64,000 nt of DNA. It comes from Comamonadaceae bacterium. Its GTDB lineage: Bacteria; Pseudomonadota; Gammaproteobacteria; Burkholderiales; Burkholderiaceae_C. The stretch lies in assembly GCA_947448735.1 (NCBI GenBank), contig CANFOS010000016.1:1-64000 (forward strand). Reading direction: 5' to 3'. Below, piece after piece: positions 1-9,740 of this stretch. Below the pieces are notes generated by a model. It saw only the letters and a list, made by a program, of their open reading frames with translations, ran no database searches and was not told the DNA's origin. The position numbers and the translations under genes are program-made. The first letter of the stretch is position 1, and every line of letters starts with the position of its first letter.

Positions 1-3000
1 AGTGTCAGGTTCTCTACATTGGCAGTCAAGCTGTAGCTGATGGAGGACTGCACCAAGTCCATACCTTCTGCGGCCAGCTCAATGACAAGGTCACCCGTGT
101 TGTCAACAACGTAAGTATCATTGCCTGCGCCGCCCAGCATGGTGTCGGCGCCCACACGGCCATTTAAGGTGTCGTTGCCTGCGCCGCCCGTCAGCGTGTT
201 AGCGACGCTGTTGCCCAGCAAAATGTTGTCCAGCTCGTTGCCGGTGGCGTTGGTCGCACCAGCACCTATCAATGACAGGTTCTCTACATTGGCAGTCAAG
301 CTGTAGCTGATGGAGGACTGCACCAAGTCCAAGCCTTCTCCAGCCAGTTCAGTGACAAGATCACCTGTGTTGTCCACAACGTAAGTGTCATTGCCCGCAC
401 CGCCAATCAGCGTATCGGCACCCGCACCGCCGTTCAGCGTATCGTTTCCGTCGCTGCCCGTCAGCACGTTGTCGGCGACGTTACCGGTCAAGACATTGCC
501 CAGTGCATTGCCTGTGCCACTGATGGCTGCTGTGCCTGTCAGTGTGAGGTTTTCAACGTTGTCAGCAAGTGTGTAGCTGATAGACGACTGCACTGTGTCT
601 TTGCCTTGCCCAGCAAGTTCAATCACCACATCACCTGCGTTATCGACCAGGTAGAGGTCATTGCCCGCGCCGCCAAGCATGGTGTCTGCGCCCGCACCGC
701 CATCGAGCGTATCGTTGCCGTCCAGGCCATAGATAGAGTCCCTGCCGTCCGTGCCCGTGACTGTTTCGGCCGCTGTCGTCCCCATAACGATGTTGGCAAT
801 GTCAAGGCTAAAACTTGTATTGGCAGATTCGCCTGAAGCATCAGTGGCTGTCACCTTAAAGATCATCACGCCCGCAGCCGTGTCGGGTGGTGTGCCGCTC
901 AATGTTCTCGTTGCCGCATCAAAGCTCATCCAGCCAGGTAACGCCGAACCGTTAGCCAAGGTGGCGCTCAAAGTCAGGGTGTCGCCCGCATCTGAGTCTG
1001 TAAAAGTGCCAACAGGAATCGTGTAGCTGAAAGACTGCGTCTCAACACCTTGCTGATTGGCAATCACGGCTGCCACAACCGGCGCACTGTTCGTGCTTGT
1101 AATGACAACATCGAAAGCGCTGGATGCGCCGGCACCAGCTGCATCGGTAACCGTCACCTTCAGGCCCTGGTTGCCCACGTTGGCGCCTAAAGGTGTGCCA
1201 CTAAAAGTCCTTGTTGCCGAATCAAACCTTACCCACGCTGGCAACGGCGAGCCATCAGACTGCGTGGCGCTAAACACCAATGAGTCGCCAATATCCACAT
1301 CGGTAAAGCTGTTGACGGGCACGACATAAGTCCAAAGCGCGTTTTGGCCTGCAGACTGATTCATGATCGGACTGCTGACAATCGGCGCATCGTTGGTGTT
1401 GGCCACAGTCACATTGAAGCTGCTTGAAACAGCAGCACCAGCGCTATCAGTTGCCGTGACCTTCAAAGCCAAGCTGCCCGCATCACCGTTGAGCGGTGTG
1501 CCGCTGAAGGTGCGGGTGGCTGCATTGAAGCTCAACCAGCTTGGCAAGGCATTGTCGTTGGCTAGCGTGCCAGTCAATGCCAGGCTGTCGCCCACATCGA
1601 CATCGGCAAACGCATGAGCTGGCAGGGTGTAGCTCCACGGTGCGTCTTCGGTAACTGCTTGGTCTGACAAGGCGTTGGTAACTGTGGGCACATCGTTGGT
1701 GTTGGCCACCGTTAAAGTAAATGCACTTGATACCGCAGCACCGCTGGCGTCTGTGACTGTGATGCGTAAATTCAAATTACCCACATCACCATTAAGCGGC
1801 GTGCCACTTAAAGTTAGAGTGGCTGCGTTGTATGAAAGCCAGCCGGGCAGCGCCGAGCCGTCTGCGCGTGTAGCGCCAAAGGTCAATGTGTCGCCTGCTA
1901 CTGCATCTGCGTCAGCAAAGGTGCTCAGTGGCACCACGTAGTTCCAGGTGCTGTCTTCATTGACGCTTTGGTTGGCTATTGGCGTGGCTACTGTTGGCGC
2001 CAAATTGGCCAATGCTGTCAGTTGGGCTACGTTCCAAGCAGTGCCGTTGGCAAAGCTGACTTGTTCAACCTTTTGCGCCGTGCTGGCATACCAGTTTTTA
2101 ACGGTGACGGCATCGTTGGTGCTGTAGTTCAGTACCAGGTCTAGCCCATTGCGTACAGCGGTGACTGATTCAGGTGCAATGCCTGTGGCAAACGAAATAA
2201 CGTCGTTGTTGTCCGCTGTGCTGTCGTTTTCTTCAATCGTGTCTTGCCCATCGCCTAAAGCAAAAACATAGGTGTCATTACCTGTGCCGCCGCGCAGCAT
2301 ATCGGCCCCGGCATTGCCGAGCAAAGTGTCTGCGCCCACGCCTGCGTCCAGCACATTGGCACCGCTGTTACCCAACAAGGTGTTGGCCAGGCTGTTGCCG
2401 GTACCGCTGGTGTTGCTAAAGCCTGAAAGCGTCAGGTTTTCAACATCATTGCCCAGGGTATAGCTCAGTGTGCTGACCACTGTGTCTGTGCCTTCGCTAC
2501 CCGCTTCAGTTACGATGTCGCCTGCGTTGTCAACATAGTAGGTGTCGTTGCCAGTGCCGCCTGTCATGGTGTCAGCACCTGCACCACCATCGAGCACATC
2601 GTTGCCAGTGCCGCCGTTCAAAGCGTTGTTGCCACTGTTGCCGCTGATCTGGTTGTCCAGCGCATTGCCTGCACCGCTGGCGTTACCAGAACCCGTGAGC
2701 ACCAGATTTTCTACATTCGCGTTCAGGGTGTAGGCTAGGGCCGTGACCACCGTGTCTGTGCCTTCACCAACGTTTTCAGTCACCGTGTCGGCCGCGTTGT
2801 CTACAAAATAAACGTCATCACCCGCGCCGCCCGCCATCGCGTCAGCACCCGCACCACCGTCCAGTACATCGTTGCCGGCACCACCGATCAGCGTATTGGC
2901 AAGTGCGTTACCCACCAGCGTGTTGTCTAGCGCATTACCCGTGAGCGTGGTGGCCGCGCCAAACAGCACGCCGTTTTCTACGTTGGCGGCAAGCGTCAGG

Positions 3001-6000
3001 TTTACGCTTGAATAAACCGTATCAATGCCCGTGTCCAACGCTTCATTAATGACATCGCCCGCATCATCAACGTAATAGGTGTCATTGCCCAAGCCGCCCG
3101 CCATCGCGTCTGCGCCCTGAGCACCGTCAATGATGTTGTCAGCGGCATTGCCCACCAAGGTATTTGAAGCGCTGTTACCTGTGGCATTGATATTGGCTGT
3201 GCCGGTGAGGGTCAGGTTTTCAAAGTTGTTGCCCAACGTCCATGACACCGATGACTCCACCGTGTCTGTGCCTTCGTTGGCGTTTTCAAACGCTGCGTCC
3301 AGCTGGTTGTCCACCACATAGGTATCATTGCCAGCGCCGCCAATCATGCTGTCAGCCTCAGCGCCACCGTCCAGGCGGTTGTTGCCAGCGTTGCCCACCA
3401 GCCGGTTACGGCCAGCGTTACCAGTGGCATTCAAGCTGCCCGCGCCCGTCAGTGTCAGCGCATCCACGTTGTTGCTCAAGGTGTAGCTCACGCTAGTCTG
3501 CACGCTGTCGTAGCCGCCACCCGGCAGCTCATTGATGGTGTCGCCCACGTTGTCCACGATGTAGGTGTCGTCACCTGTGCGGCCCGTCATGGCGTCCGCG
3601 CCTGCAAAGCCGTTGATGATGTTGGCACCCGCATCGCCCGTCAGTGGGTCGTTGGCGCTGGTGCCATTGACCGCGCCCGGTACGGCCGGTGCAAATACAA
3701 AGTGGCTTGCATTGAGCTGCGCGGGCGCTACACCGCGTATGTTCAGGTTCAGGGCCTGCGCGCCATTAGTAACCGATATACGGGCAAATTGCGTACCATT
3801 GATCGTGAGGTTTTGAATGCCAAGGTCCGCCACACTGGTGATCCAACTGAACGCGCGCAAGTCAATTTTTTCACCGGCCTGGTTCGGGTCAAAGTCTGCA
3901 ATCAAGTTAGATGCACTGAATGTGCCACCAGAAGCACTGAAGCCGCTAGTACCGCCGCCATTAGCTAGCACTTTGAAGGTATCTGCCCCTGCGCCCCCTA
4001 CCCGCGTACCGTAGTAGCCAAAAACCGTGCCGTTAACCGTGCCAAGGTCACCGTCCATCACCAGGGTGTCATCGCCAGCGCCACCGTCCACGTAGTCACT
4101 TCCAGTATTGCCGATCAACAGATCGTTTCCTGCCTCACCCAACAGCTGGTCATTGCCACTGCCGCCCACCAAGCGGTCATCACCAGCCCCGCCATAAAGC
4201 ACATCGTTACCAGCACCCCCCTCCAGCCAGTCGCTTCCGGGTGTGGGTGCATAGCCTGGGTAGTCGCCCCAAATCGTGTCGTTGCCATCCCCACCGTCAA
4301 TCAAGTCATTGGTGGTTTGTGAGCCAATCACGTCGTTACCACCCAGCGCATACATGGCGAGGTCACCCAGTGAGTTGGGTAGCAGCTGGTTTTCTGCACC
4401 TGACGTGCCATATGCCATCGATTTACCAGCGTAGATCAAATAAACATCCAGCGTGGCCATGTCACTGGCGAACACAAAGCTTTGCTCCGTCACCTGGCCA
4501 GGTGCCAAGCCCAGCAGCAATAAGCTTTGCCCACTGCCCAAGCCCAGACGCGTATTGGCACCTTCTTGCGTGACCACCACCTGGCTAAAGTCGGTCACAT
4601 TCTCAAAGCCCACCAGCGCTATCTTTTCCCCTGGCTCCGTCGGCGCAAAGTCGGTGATGGTGTCCACACTGCCTGCGTCTTTTTGAATCACAAACCAGTC
4701 ACGCCCGGTACCGCCTGTGATGGTGTCATTACCGCACCCACCTTCAACCCGGTCATCACCCCCGCCACCATTGATCGTGTCGTTGCCACGCCCACCCATC
4801 AGCACATTGGTCAGTGCATTGCCCGTCAGCGTATCGTTGCCATCCCCGCCATAAGCCCTTTCAATGTCGCCATTGATGGTCAGGTTTTTGCCCGCAATCG
4901 TGCTGGTGCTGCCATTGGTCAGGTTAATGGTGCTGTTGCCGCTGACTGCACTGGCATTGATGATGTCAAATGCGCCGCCGCTGGTGTCTGTCAACGTGGT
5001 GCGGCCAGCGGTGCTTGCAAACTCGTTGGTATACACATAGGTGTCGTTGCTGTCGGCCGTGCTGCCATACAGGTCGAGCTTCCAATTTTTTAAAATGCCG
5101 GTTTGGCCTGTTACCGCGTCTATCACCTGCAAGGTCCAGGTGCCGGCGCTTAGCTCACCCCGCACGTGCGTGGTGTTAAAGCTAAAGCTCATGGTGCCAG
5201 CGGTTGCGTCGCCCGTGTCCGCAGCGCTGCTGCCCGGCACCTTGCCGGGCCGATTCACCAAAATGCTTTCAGTCCCTGCGGGCGATATGAGTTTGATGAT
5301 CAAGTCGCCCCAGCGCTGGTGGTCCAGCTCCAGTGTCACCTGCGCTGTCTCTACCTCCAGCCCAGCGGCCATGGTGAGTGTGCGGCTCAGCGTACTGGCC
5401 CCGTCGGGTATGGCCGCATTCAGCGTGCCGCTGCTGGCCGTTCTGTTTTGCTCGTTGCCCAGCGTGCTGGTTTCATACCAGGTCTCTGCCAGTCGCACAG
5501 CCGCCCTGGCATCGACCTTGCCAAAGCCATAGTCATGGCTGGTGTGCATGCCGCCACCGTTCCAGTTCTTGGCGGTGTTGATCGTCCAGTCGGTGCCGTT
5601 GGGGTCATCAAACTTGGTGGCGCTCATGGCCAAGATGGTTTGAATGTCGCGGTAGCCCAGGCCAGGGTTGGCCTCCAGCATCAGCGCAATGATGCCGCTG
5701 ACGATAGGTGCCGCAAAGCTGGTGCCTTGGGATGTGCTGTACTGCCCGCCAAAGGTCGAGCCGTTGTCGGCAAGTAGCTCCCGGCTGGTACTGCCAATGT
5801 TGCTGCCCGGTGCGGACACCAAGATGGATGCACCCGGGTTGCTAAACGGCTTGCTGCCCATTTGCAGCGTGCCCAGGTCGCCCGGTGCATTGATGCTGCC
5901 CACGGTAATCACAGCCCGGTTGGCCGTCAGGGCGTTGTAGTTGGTGTTGGCTCCCTTCTCGCGGTCATTGCCGCCCGCCATAACGATGGCCGTGCCCAGG

Positions 6001-9000
6001 CCGTTACGGCCATTGTTGATGGCGTCCAGCATGCCAGTCTCCAGCACACCGACAGGTGTGACGTTCAGGTCAAAGTTGGCGGTTGCCCCCCAGCTGTTAT
6101 TGACCACGTCATAGTTCTTGAACTTGGCCAGCGCCGCCGTGATCTCTGCATTGAGTTGGCTCACCTCCAGCCCTTCACCCTGTATGTAGTTGCCTGCCAG
6201 TGATGCACCATAGGCCACGCCCACACCGCCTTCACCGTTTCTGGCCGCCACCATCACACCAGCGACCATGGTGGCGTGGTTGCTGAAGGTTTGTGGGGTG
6301 ATGTTGTTGCCTTGGCCATCCAAAGAGTTCAGCCACGCCTTGTCTGCATTGGGTGCCAGGTCAGGGTGGCGGTAGTCAAACACTTCAGCGCCGGCGCTGA
6401 AAGGCCCACCGGGTTCAAACTGACCTATCTTGATGCCCTTGCCGCTGTAGCCTTGGCCTGCTGCTATTTCTGCTGTGCTGCCCCAGGCGGCAAACACGTT
6501 GGTGTCGGCCAAATACCACTGCTCTACCGCCAGTGGGTCGTTCGGTATGTCGCTGGTTTGCAGGTAAACCGCTGCTTTCATGGCTTCGGTTTGACCTGTT
6601 GAGGAGGCGACTTGTGTGTAGTTGCCCTGGGCGTCTTGCACGGTGTACTTAAAGCCCATCACGCCGGTGTAGCTTGCGTCTGGGGTAAACAGCACATCGC
6701 CGTTTTGTGTCAAGCTGGCTGTGCCGCCTTTGGCTTCTAGTACGGCGGTGATGCTGAGCTGGGATATGTCTGAATCCCAGTCGCGGTCGTTTTGCAGGAG
6801 TTGGGTTTTACTGAGCAAATGGGCTGCTGTGCGGCTCAGGGCCTGGCCGCTTGAGTTGACTGCCAGGATGTCTTTGACGGGCAGCGGTGCTGCCAGGGTC
6901 AAATCAACTCTTGATACATCACTGAAACTCAGTTTCTCTATATTGGTCAGGGTGTCTGCGCCGTCTTGGCCGGTTCGGGTGTCCACCACCCGGAAGGTGG
7001 TGCCGCCGGATGCGTCGTCGCGGATCTTGGTGATTCTGTAGTCTGCGTAGCTGCCGCTGTACTGGGCAACATCAATCCCGTCGCCACCGTTGATGTTGTC
7101 GTCTCCCCTGCCGCCTATCAGCACGTCGTTGCCTGTGCCGCCCGACAAGGCGTCGTCCTCCAACCCGCCATCGAGCACATCATCACCGGCACCACCGAGC
7201 AATTGGTCTTGCCCTCTGTGGCCGCGTATCAGGTCATTGCCTGCGCCGCCGTCTATGGTGTCGCTGCCGTCTTCTCCCGATAAGACGTCATTGGCTGCGC
7301 CGCCAATGATCAAATCGTCGCCTGCGCCGCCGCGTATGAAGACGGTGGCGCGCCCGCCGCCTATGAAGACGTCGTTGCCGTCGCCACCGACGGCTATTTC
7401 AATATTGCTTTGGCTCAGGTTCAGCGTCACGCCTTGGTTGCCGACGACCTGGGCAATGTCCAGCCCAGCGCCACCATCAATTACCGTGTCCTGGCTGTCT
7501 ATCAGCAGCACGTCATCGCCCGCACCGCCATACAGCTTGTCTGCGCCCAGGCTGCCTGCCAGCCAGTTGTTCTGGCTATCACCAGTGATGGTGTCTGCGC
7601 CTGCGCCGCCTGTGATGTTTTTGACATTGAGGGGGCTGGCGTTCAGGGTTTCGTTGGCTGCTGTTAGTGTGTTGGTTGAGACGTAGGCGCTCGTCGCCCC
7701 AGCACCGCCTGACCCGCTTGAGGTGTTTTCTGTTGCTACTGTGATGCCGCTGGTGCCTTGGGTAATGGTGCTGCCTGCCGGGTTGGCTAAAAAGTTGGCG
7801 GCTATCGCTTCTCGGGTCTGGCCGTTTTGCGTAAAGGTGCCGCGTGCGAGGACTGCATTGCCGTCTCTTACTTCGCCTGACTGGCTGGTTGAATTGAGGT
7901 TGATGGCAGTGATGCCCAGGTCGGCAAAGGTCTTTAACTCGCCTGCATCGGTCTTGCCATCATGGTTGGCGTCTTGCCAGACGCGCAGCTGGCTCCAGGC
8001 GGCGTCCGTGCTGGTGAACTGGTTGTCGTTGTTGGAGTCAAGCGATTTGAGAGCTGCAAAGCCGTTGGCAAAGGGTTTGGTGCCGGGGACGCCAGCACTG
8101 CCTGCTACGCCGTTGTAATACTCAGAGAGTGTTTCTGAGATGTTGTTGATCTTGCCGTCTGCATTGAGGTCATGCACGACGATGCCGTCTGCACTGCTTA
8201 CCCAGCCGGTTTGCTCCAGACTGCCGCCGTCGTTGTCGGCGTCGAAGAGGACGGGGCTGTCTGTGAAGTTGGTGAGCTTGACGCCGTCGCCGTTCAAATC
8301 GAGCACCAGCGGGTCTACCGGGACTTGAAAGAAGTTGGCCTGGGCTGCGTTGTTGAGGGCGTTGCCTAGCAGGCTGTAGTCGACCGGGCCAACTTCTGGG
8401 TTGGTATTGCCAGTGGGCGCTGGCACATTCAGGCCTATGCCGCTTGATGCGTTGATGTTCAGGCCGATGCCGTTGTTGCCAGGCCGAAAGCCTTCTGTGA
8501 CGGCGTAGCCTGCCAGTGCCTGGTTGCCGCTGGCGGTGTTGACGTCCCAGAAGTCGCCTATGCCCGCTGTGTAGTTGCCTGTGCTGACCAAATTGTTGTT
8601 GGTGGTGCTGGGGCCTGCGCTTGTGCCTTCGGGGATCGGGGTTTGGGTCGGGGTTGGGTCGGCTGTGGTGGTGCTTAGGTTGATGAGTTTGGTTTCTGTG
8701 CCGTTTTGCGTGGTGGGTGTTGCGCTATTGGTGCTGGACAGCACGCGACCTCTGGAGTCGAACTCAATCACTGTACCGCCAATACCTGTGGTGGGCGGTA
8801 CCATATTGAGTTCAAACTTAGGCATGCCTTTTGTGTCGAGCAATGGCTTGCCGTCCGTGCCCTGAATCGTTCGCAGAATGTTTCCGTCTTCGTCGGTGTA
8901 GCTGTAGGGCTGGAAACCTGCATTAGCCTGTGGCTTGACACCATTAACCGTAAAGTTATTGGATTGCACGGCTTGGTTGATACCCTGCATGTCATGCTGT

Positions 9001-9686
9001 ATTGCGCCCAACGCTAGACGACTGAGAAACCAACCTAATGGTCCTCCTGCAATAGTAAAAATACCATTGACGATGCCACTGCTGGTACTACTTGGTAGCT
9101 CGATTCGACAAAATGTTGTGCCTGCAATATCTTGACCACCCACATTGCCAACAATGCCGCCGCCCAAAAAACCAAGGCCGTTAATGTTGCATGAGATGAC
9201 ATCAGCAGTACCGACTGGCGTAATGCCCAAGCTGCTAAGTGTGCTGGTAAAGCCCGCACTTTGCAGCACGCTTGCTGCACCCACCGCATCGAACTTAACA
9301 CCCTGCCAGCCAAAGACATAGCTGCCGATGTCTACAAACTGGCCTGCTAAAGAATGGCCGCCGATGCTGACGGTTTTATCTTCACTTTGGGCAAGCAAGC
9401 TGATATCACTCATTGCTGCGAGAGCTACGTCAATCTGGGCCTTGTTGCCGCCGTATCCAGTAACGGCAGACGGCCACTTAGATACATCGACGCCTTCGTT
9501 AGTACCCGCAACAGCAAAGTAATAGTTACCGTTAGAAGTGTTCTTTAATACCACTGCGTCCAAGCCGGTACCCTTACCGTCCACAGGACTAAAAATTTCC
9601 CATCCAGCGGGGGGCGGGCTACCTGGCTTGTAAGACCAGTTAGCCATGTCAGAGCCAAGTTGTACGCGTTCGAGGGTAGTAGGCAT
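1..9686 (-). CDS. Giant type I-secreted RTX protein: lipase-like, S8 subtilase, P-domain, cadherin-like repeats (3' end outside window)
   Basis: The frame is open from ATG at 9686 to the left edge, giving 3228 residues with no stop seen. In order: residues about 1-250 hold a class 3 lipase-like segment with GHSLAG (Ser112); about 460-600 an acidic stretch with LDLNGDGV and DANHDGKTD calcium-loop motifs; about 690-880 RTX nonapeptides (GGAGNDxL); about 920-1025 a cadherin-like domain; about 1034-1395 an S8 peptidase (His1137 in NHATM, oxyanion Asn in NNSWG, Ser1323 in GTSFAAP); about 1415-1545 a P/proprotein-convertase domain; 1590-1890 and 2000-2560 RTX repeats; about 2560-2970 four CADG/He_PIG domains; then RTX again. 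The usual subtilase Asp appears to be Glu1091 (FEPGG). No N-terminal signal peptide is visible, which fits type I export through the ABC/adaptor pair upstream. The start is preceded by an AT-rich 54-bp gap with no clear Shine-Dalgarno. Presumed extracellular or surface enzyme; substrates are unknown. Confidence 0.9.
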   Translation of the reverse strand, partial: MPTTLERVQLGSDMANWSYKPGSPPPAGWEIFSPVDGKGTGLDAVVLKNTSNGNYYFAVAGTNEGVDVSKWPSAVTGYGGNKAQIDVALAAMSDISLLAQSEDKTVSIGGHSLAGQFVDIGSYVFGWQGVKFDAVGAASVLQSAGFTSTLSSLGITPVGTADVISCNINGLGFLGGGIVGNVGGQDIAGTTFCRIELPSSTSSGIVNGIFTIAGGPLGWFLSRLALGAIQHDMQGINQAVQSNNFTVNGVKPQANAGFQPYSYTDEDGNILRTIQGTDGKPLLDTKGMPKFELNMVPPTTGIGGTVIEFDSRGRVLSSTNSATPTTQNGTETKLINLSTTTADPTPTQTPIPEGTSAGPSTTNNNLVSTGNYTAGIGDFWDVNTASGNQALAGYAVTEGFRPGNNGIGLNINASSGIGLNVPAPTGNTNPEVGPVDYSLLGNALNNAAQANFFQVPVDPLVLDLNGDGVKLTNFTDSPVLFDADNDGGSLEQTGWVSSADGIVVHDLNADGKINNISETLSEYYNGVAGSAGVPGTKPFANGFAALKSLDSNNDNQFTSTDAAWSQLRVWQDANHDGKTDAGELKTFADLGITAINLNSTSQSGEVRDGNAVLARGTFTQNGQTREAIAANFLANPAGSTITQGTSGITVATENTSSGSGGAGATSAYVSTNTLTAANETLNASPLNVKNITGGAGADTITGDSQNNWLAGSLGADKLYGGAGDDVLLIDSQDTVIDGGAGLDIAQVVGNQGVTLNLSQSNIEIAVGGDGNDVFIGGGRATVFIRGGAGDDLIIGGAANDVLSGEDGSDTIDGGAGNDLIRGHRGQDQLLGGAGDDVLDGGLEDDALSGGTGNDVLIGGRGDDNINGGDGIDVAQYSGSYADYRITKIRDDASGGTTFRVVDTRTGQDGADTLTNIEKLSFSDVSRVDLTLAAPLPVKDILAVNSSGQALSRTAAHLLSKTQLLQNDRDWDSDISQLSITAVLEAKGGTASLTQNGDVLFTPDASYTGVMGFKYTVQDAQGNYTQVASSTGQTEAMKAAVYLQTSDIPNDPLAVEQWYLADTNVFAAWGSTAEIAAGQGYSGKGIKIGQFEPGGPFSAGAEVFDYRHPDLAPNADKAWLNSLDGQGNNITPQTFSNHATMVAGVMVAARNGEGGVGVAYGASLAGNYIQGEGLEVSQLNAEITAALAKFKNYDVVNNSWGATANFDLNVTPVGVLETGMLDAINNGRNGLGTAIVMAGGNDREKGANTNYNALTANRAVITVGSINAPGDLGTLQMGSKPFSNPGASILVSAPGSNIGSTSRELLADNGSTFGGQYSTSQGTSFAAPIVSGIIALMLEANPGLGYRDIQTILAMSATKFDDPNGTDWTINTAKNWNGGGMHTSHDYGFGKVDARAAVRLAETWYETSTLGNEQNRTASSGTLNAAIPDGASTLSRTLTMAAGLEVETAQVTLELDHQRWGDLIIKLISPAGTESILVNRPGKVPGSSAADTGDATAGTMSFSFNTTHVRGELSAGTWTLQVIDAVTGQTGILKNWKLDLYGSTADSNDTYVYTNEFASTAGRTTLTDTSGGAFDIINASAVSGNSTINLTNGSTSTIAGKNLTINGDIERAYGGDGNDTLTGNALTNVLMGGRGNDTINGGGGDDRVEGGCGNDTITGGTGRDWFVIQKDAGSVDTITDFAPTEPGEKIALVGFENVTDFSQVVVTQEGANTRLGLGSGQSLLLLGLAPGQVTEQSFVFASDMATLDVYLIYAGKSMAYGTSGAENQLLPNSLGDLAMYALGGNDVIGSQTTNDLIDGGDGNDTIWGDYPGYAPTPGSDWLEGGAGNDVLYGGAGDDRLVGGSGNDQLLGEAGNDLLIGNTGSDYVDGGAGDDTLVMDGDLGTVNGTVFGYYGTRVGGAGADTFKVLANGGGTSGFSASGGTFSASNLIADFDPNQAGEKIDLRAFSWITSVADLGIQNLTINGTQFARISVTNGAQALNLNIRGVAPAQLNASHFVFAPAVPGAVNGTSANDPLTGDAGANIINGFAGADAMTGRTGDDTYIVDNVGDTINELPGGGYDSVQTSVSYTLSNNVDALTLTGAGSLNATGNAGRNRLVGNAGNNRLDGGAEADSMIGGAGNDTYVVDNQLDAAFENANEGTDTVESSVSWTLGNNFENLTLTGTANINATGNSASNTLVGNAADNIIDGAQGADAMAGGLGNDTYYVDDAGDVINEALDTGIDTVYSSVNLTLAANVENGVLFGAATTLTGNALDNTLVGNALANTLIGGAGNDVLDGGAGADAMAGGAGDDVYFVDNAADTVTENVGEGTDTVVTALAYTLNANVENLVLTGSGNASGAGNALDNQISGNSGNNALNGGTGNDVLDGGAGADTMTGGTGNDTYYVDNAGDIVTEAGSEGTDTVVSTLSYTLGNDVENLTLSGFSNTSGTGNSLANTLLGNSGANVLDAGVGADTLLGNAGADMLRGGTGNDTYVFALGDGQDTIEENDSTADNNDVISFATGIAPESVTAVRNGLDLVLNYSTNDAVTVKNWYASTAQKVEQVSFANGTAWNVAQLTALANLAPTVATPIANQSVNEDSTWNYVVPLSTFADADAVAGDTLTFGATRADGSALPGWLSYNAATLTLSGTPLNGDVGNLNLRITVTDASGAAVSSAFTLTVANTNDVPTVTNALSDQAVTEDAPWSYTLPAHAFADVDVGDSLALTGTLANDNALPSWLSFNAATRTFSGTPLNGDAGSLALKVTATDSAGAAVSSSFNVTVANTNDAPIVSSPIMNQSAGQNALWTYVVPVNSFTDVDIGDSLVFSATQSDGSPLPAWVRFDSATRTFSGTPLGANVGNQGLKVTVTDAAGAGASSAFDVVITSTNSAPVVAAVIANQQGVETQSFSYTIPVGTFTDSDAGDTLTLSATLANGSALPGWMSFDAATRTLSGTPPDTAAGVMIFKVTATDASGESANTSFSLDIANIVMGTTAAETVTGTDGRDSIYGLDGNDTLDGGAGADTMLGGAGNDLYLVDNAGDVVIELAGQGKDTVQSSISYTLADNVENLTLTGTAAISGTGNALGNVLTGNVADNVLTGSDGNDTLNGGAGADTLIGGAGNDTYVVDNTGDLVTELAGEGLDLVQSSISYSLTANVENLSLIGAGATNATGNELDNILLGNSVANTLTGGAGNDTLNGRVGADTMLGGAGNDTYVVDNTGDLVIELAAEGMDLVQSSISYSLTANVENLT
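6..330 (-). repeat. 270-bp tandem unit inside the RTX gene
   Basis: Bases 6-60 and 276-330 are identical over 55 bp with a period of exactly 270 bp (90 codons). Each unit encodes an RTX calcium-binding run (GGAGNDTYVVDN type) followed by a VENLTL/GNELDN segment. The rest of the unit is similar but diverged. The high identity suggests a recent duplication or gene conversion, and the array continues beyond the left edge. Confidence 0.85.
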
Positions 9687-9740
9687 GATGTCTGTATTTC
9701 TAAAAAGTTAAATAAAATTGAGGGATGCTTGGGATTCGAT

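Noticed and set aside
121-2733. Series of plus-strand frames of 60-90 codons rich in Pro, Ser and Val
   Set aside because: They are antisense to the RTX repeats of the giant gene and repeat with the same period; they have no start context or domain of their own.
1-4900. Regular short direct repeats resembling a CRISPR array
   Set aside because: The period is that of RTX nonapeptides and 90-codon units, the repeats vary at third codon positions, and no cas genes are present.
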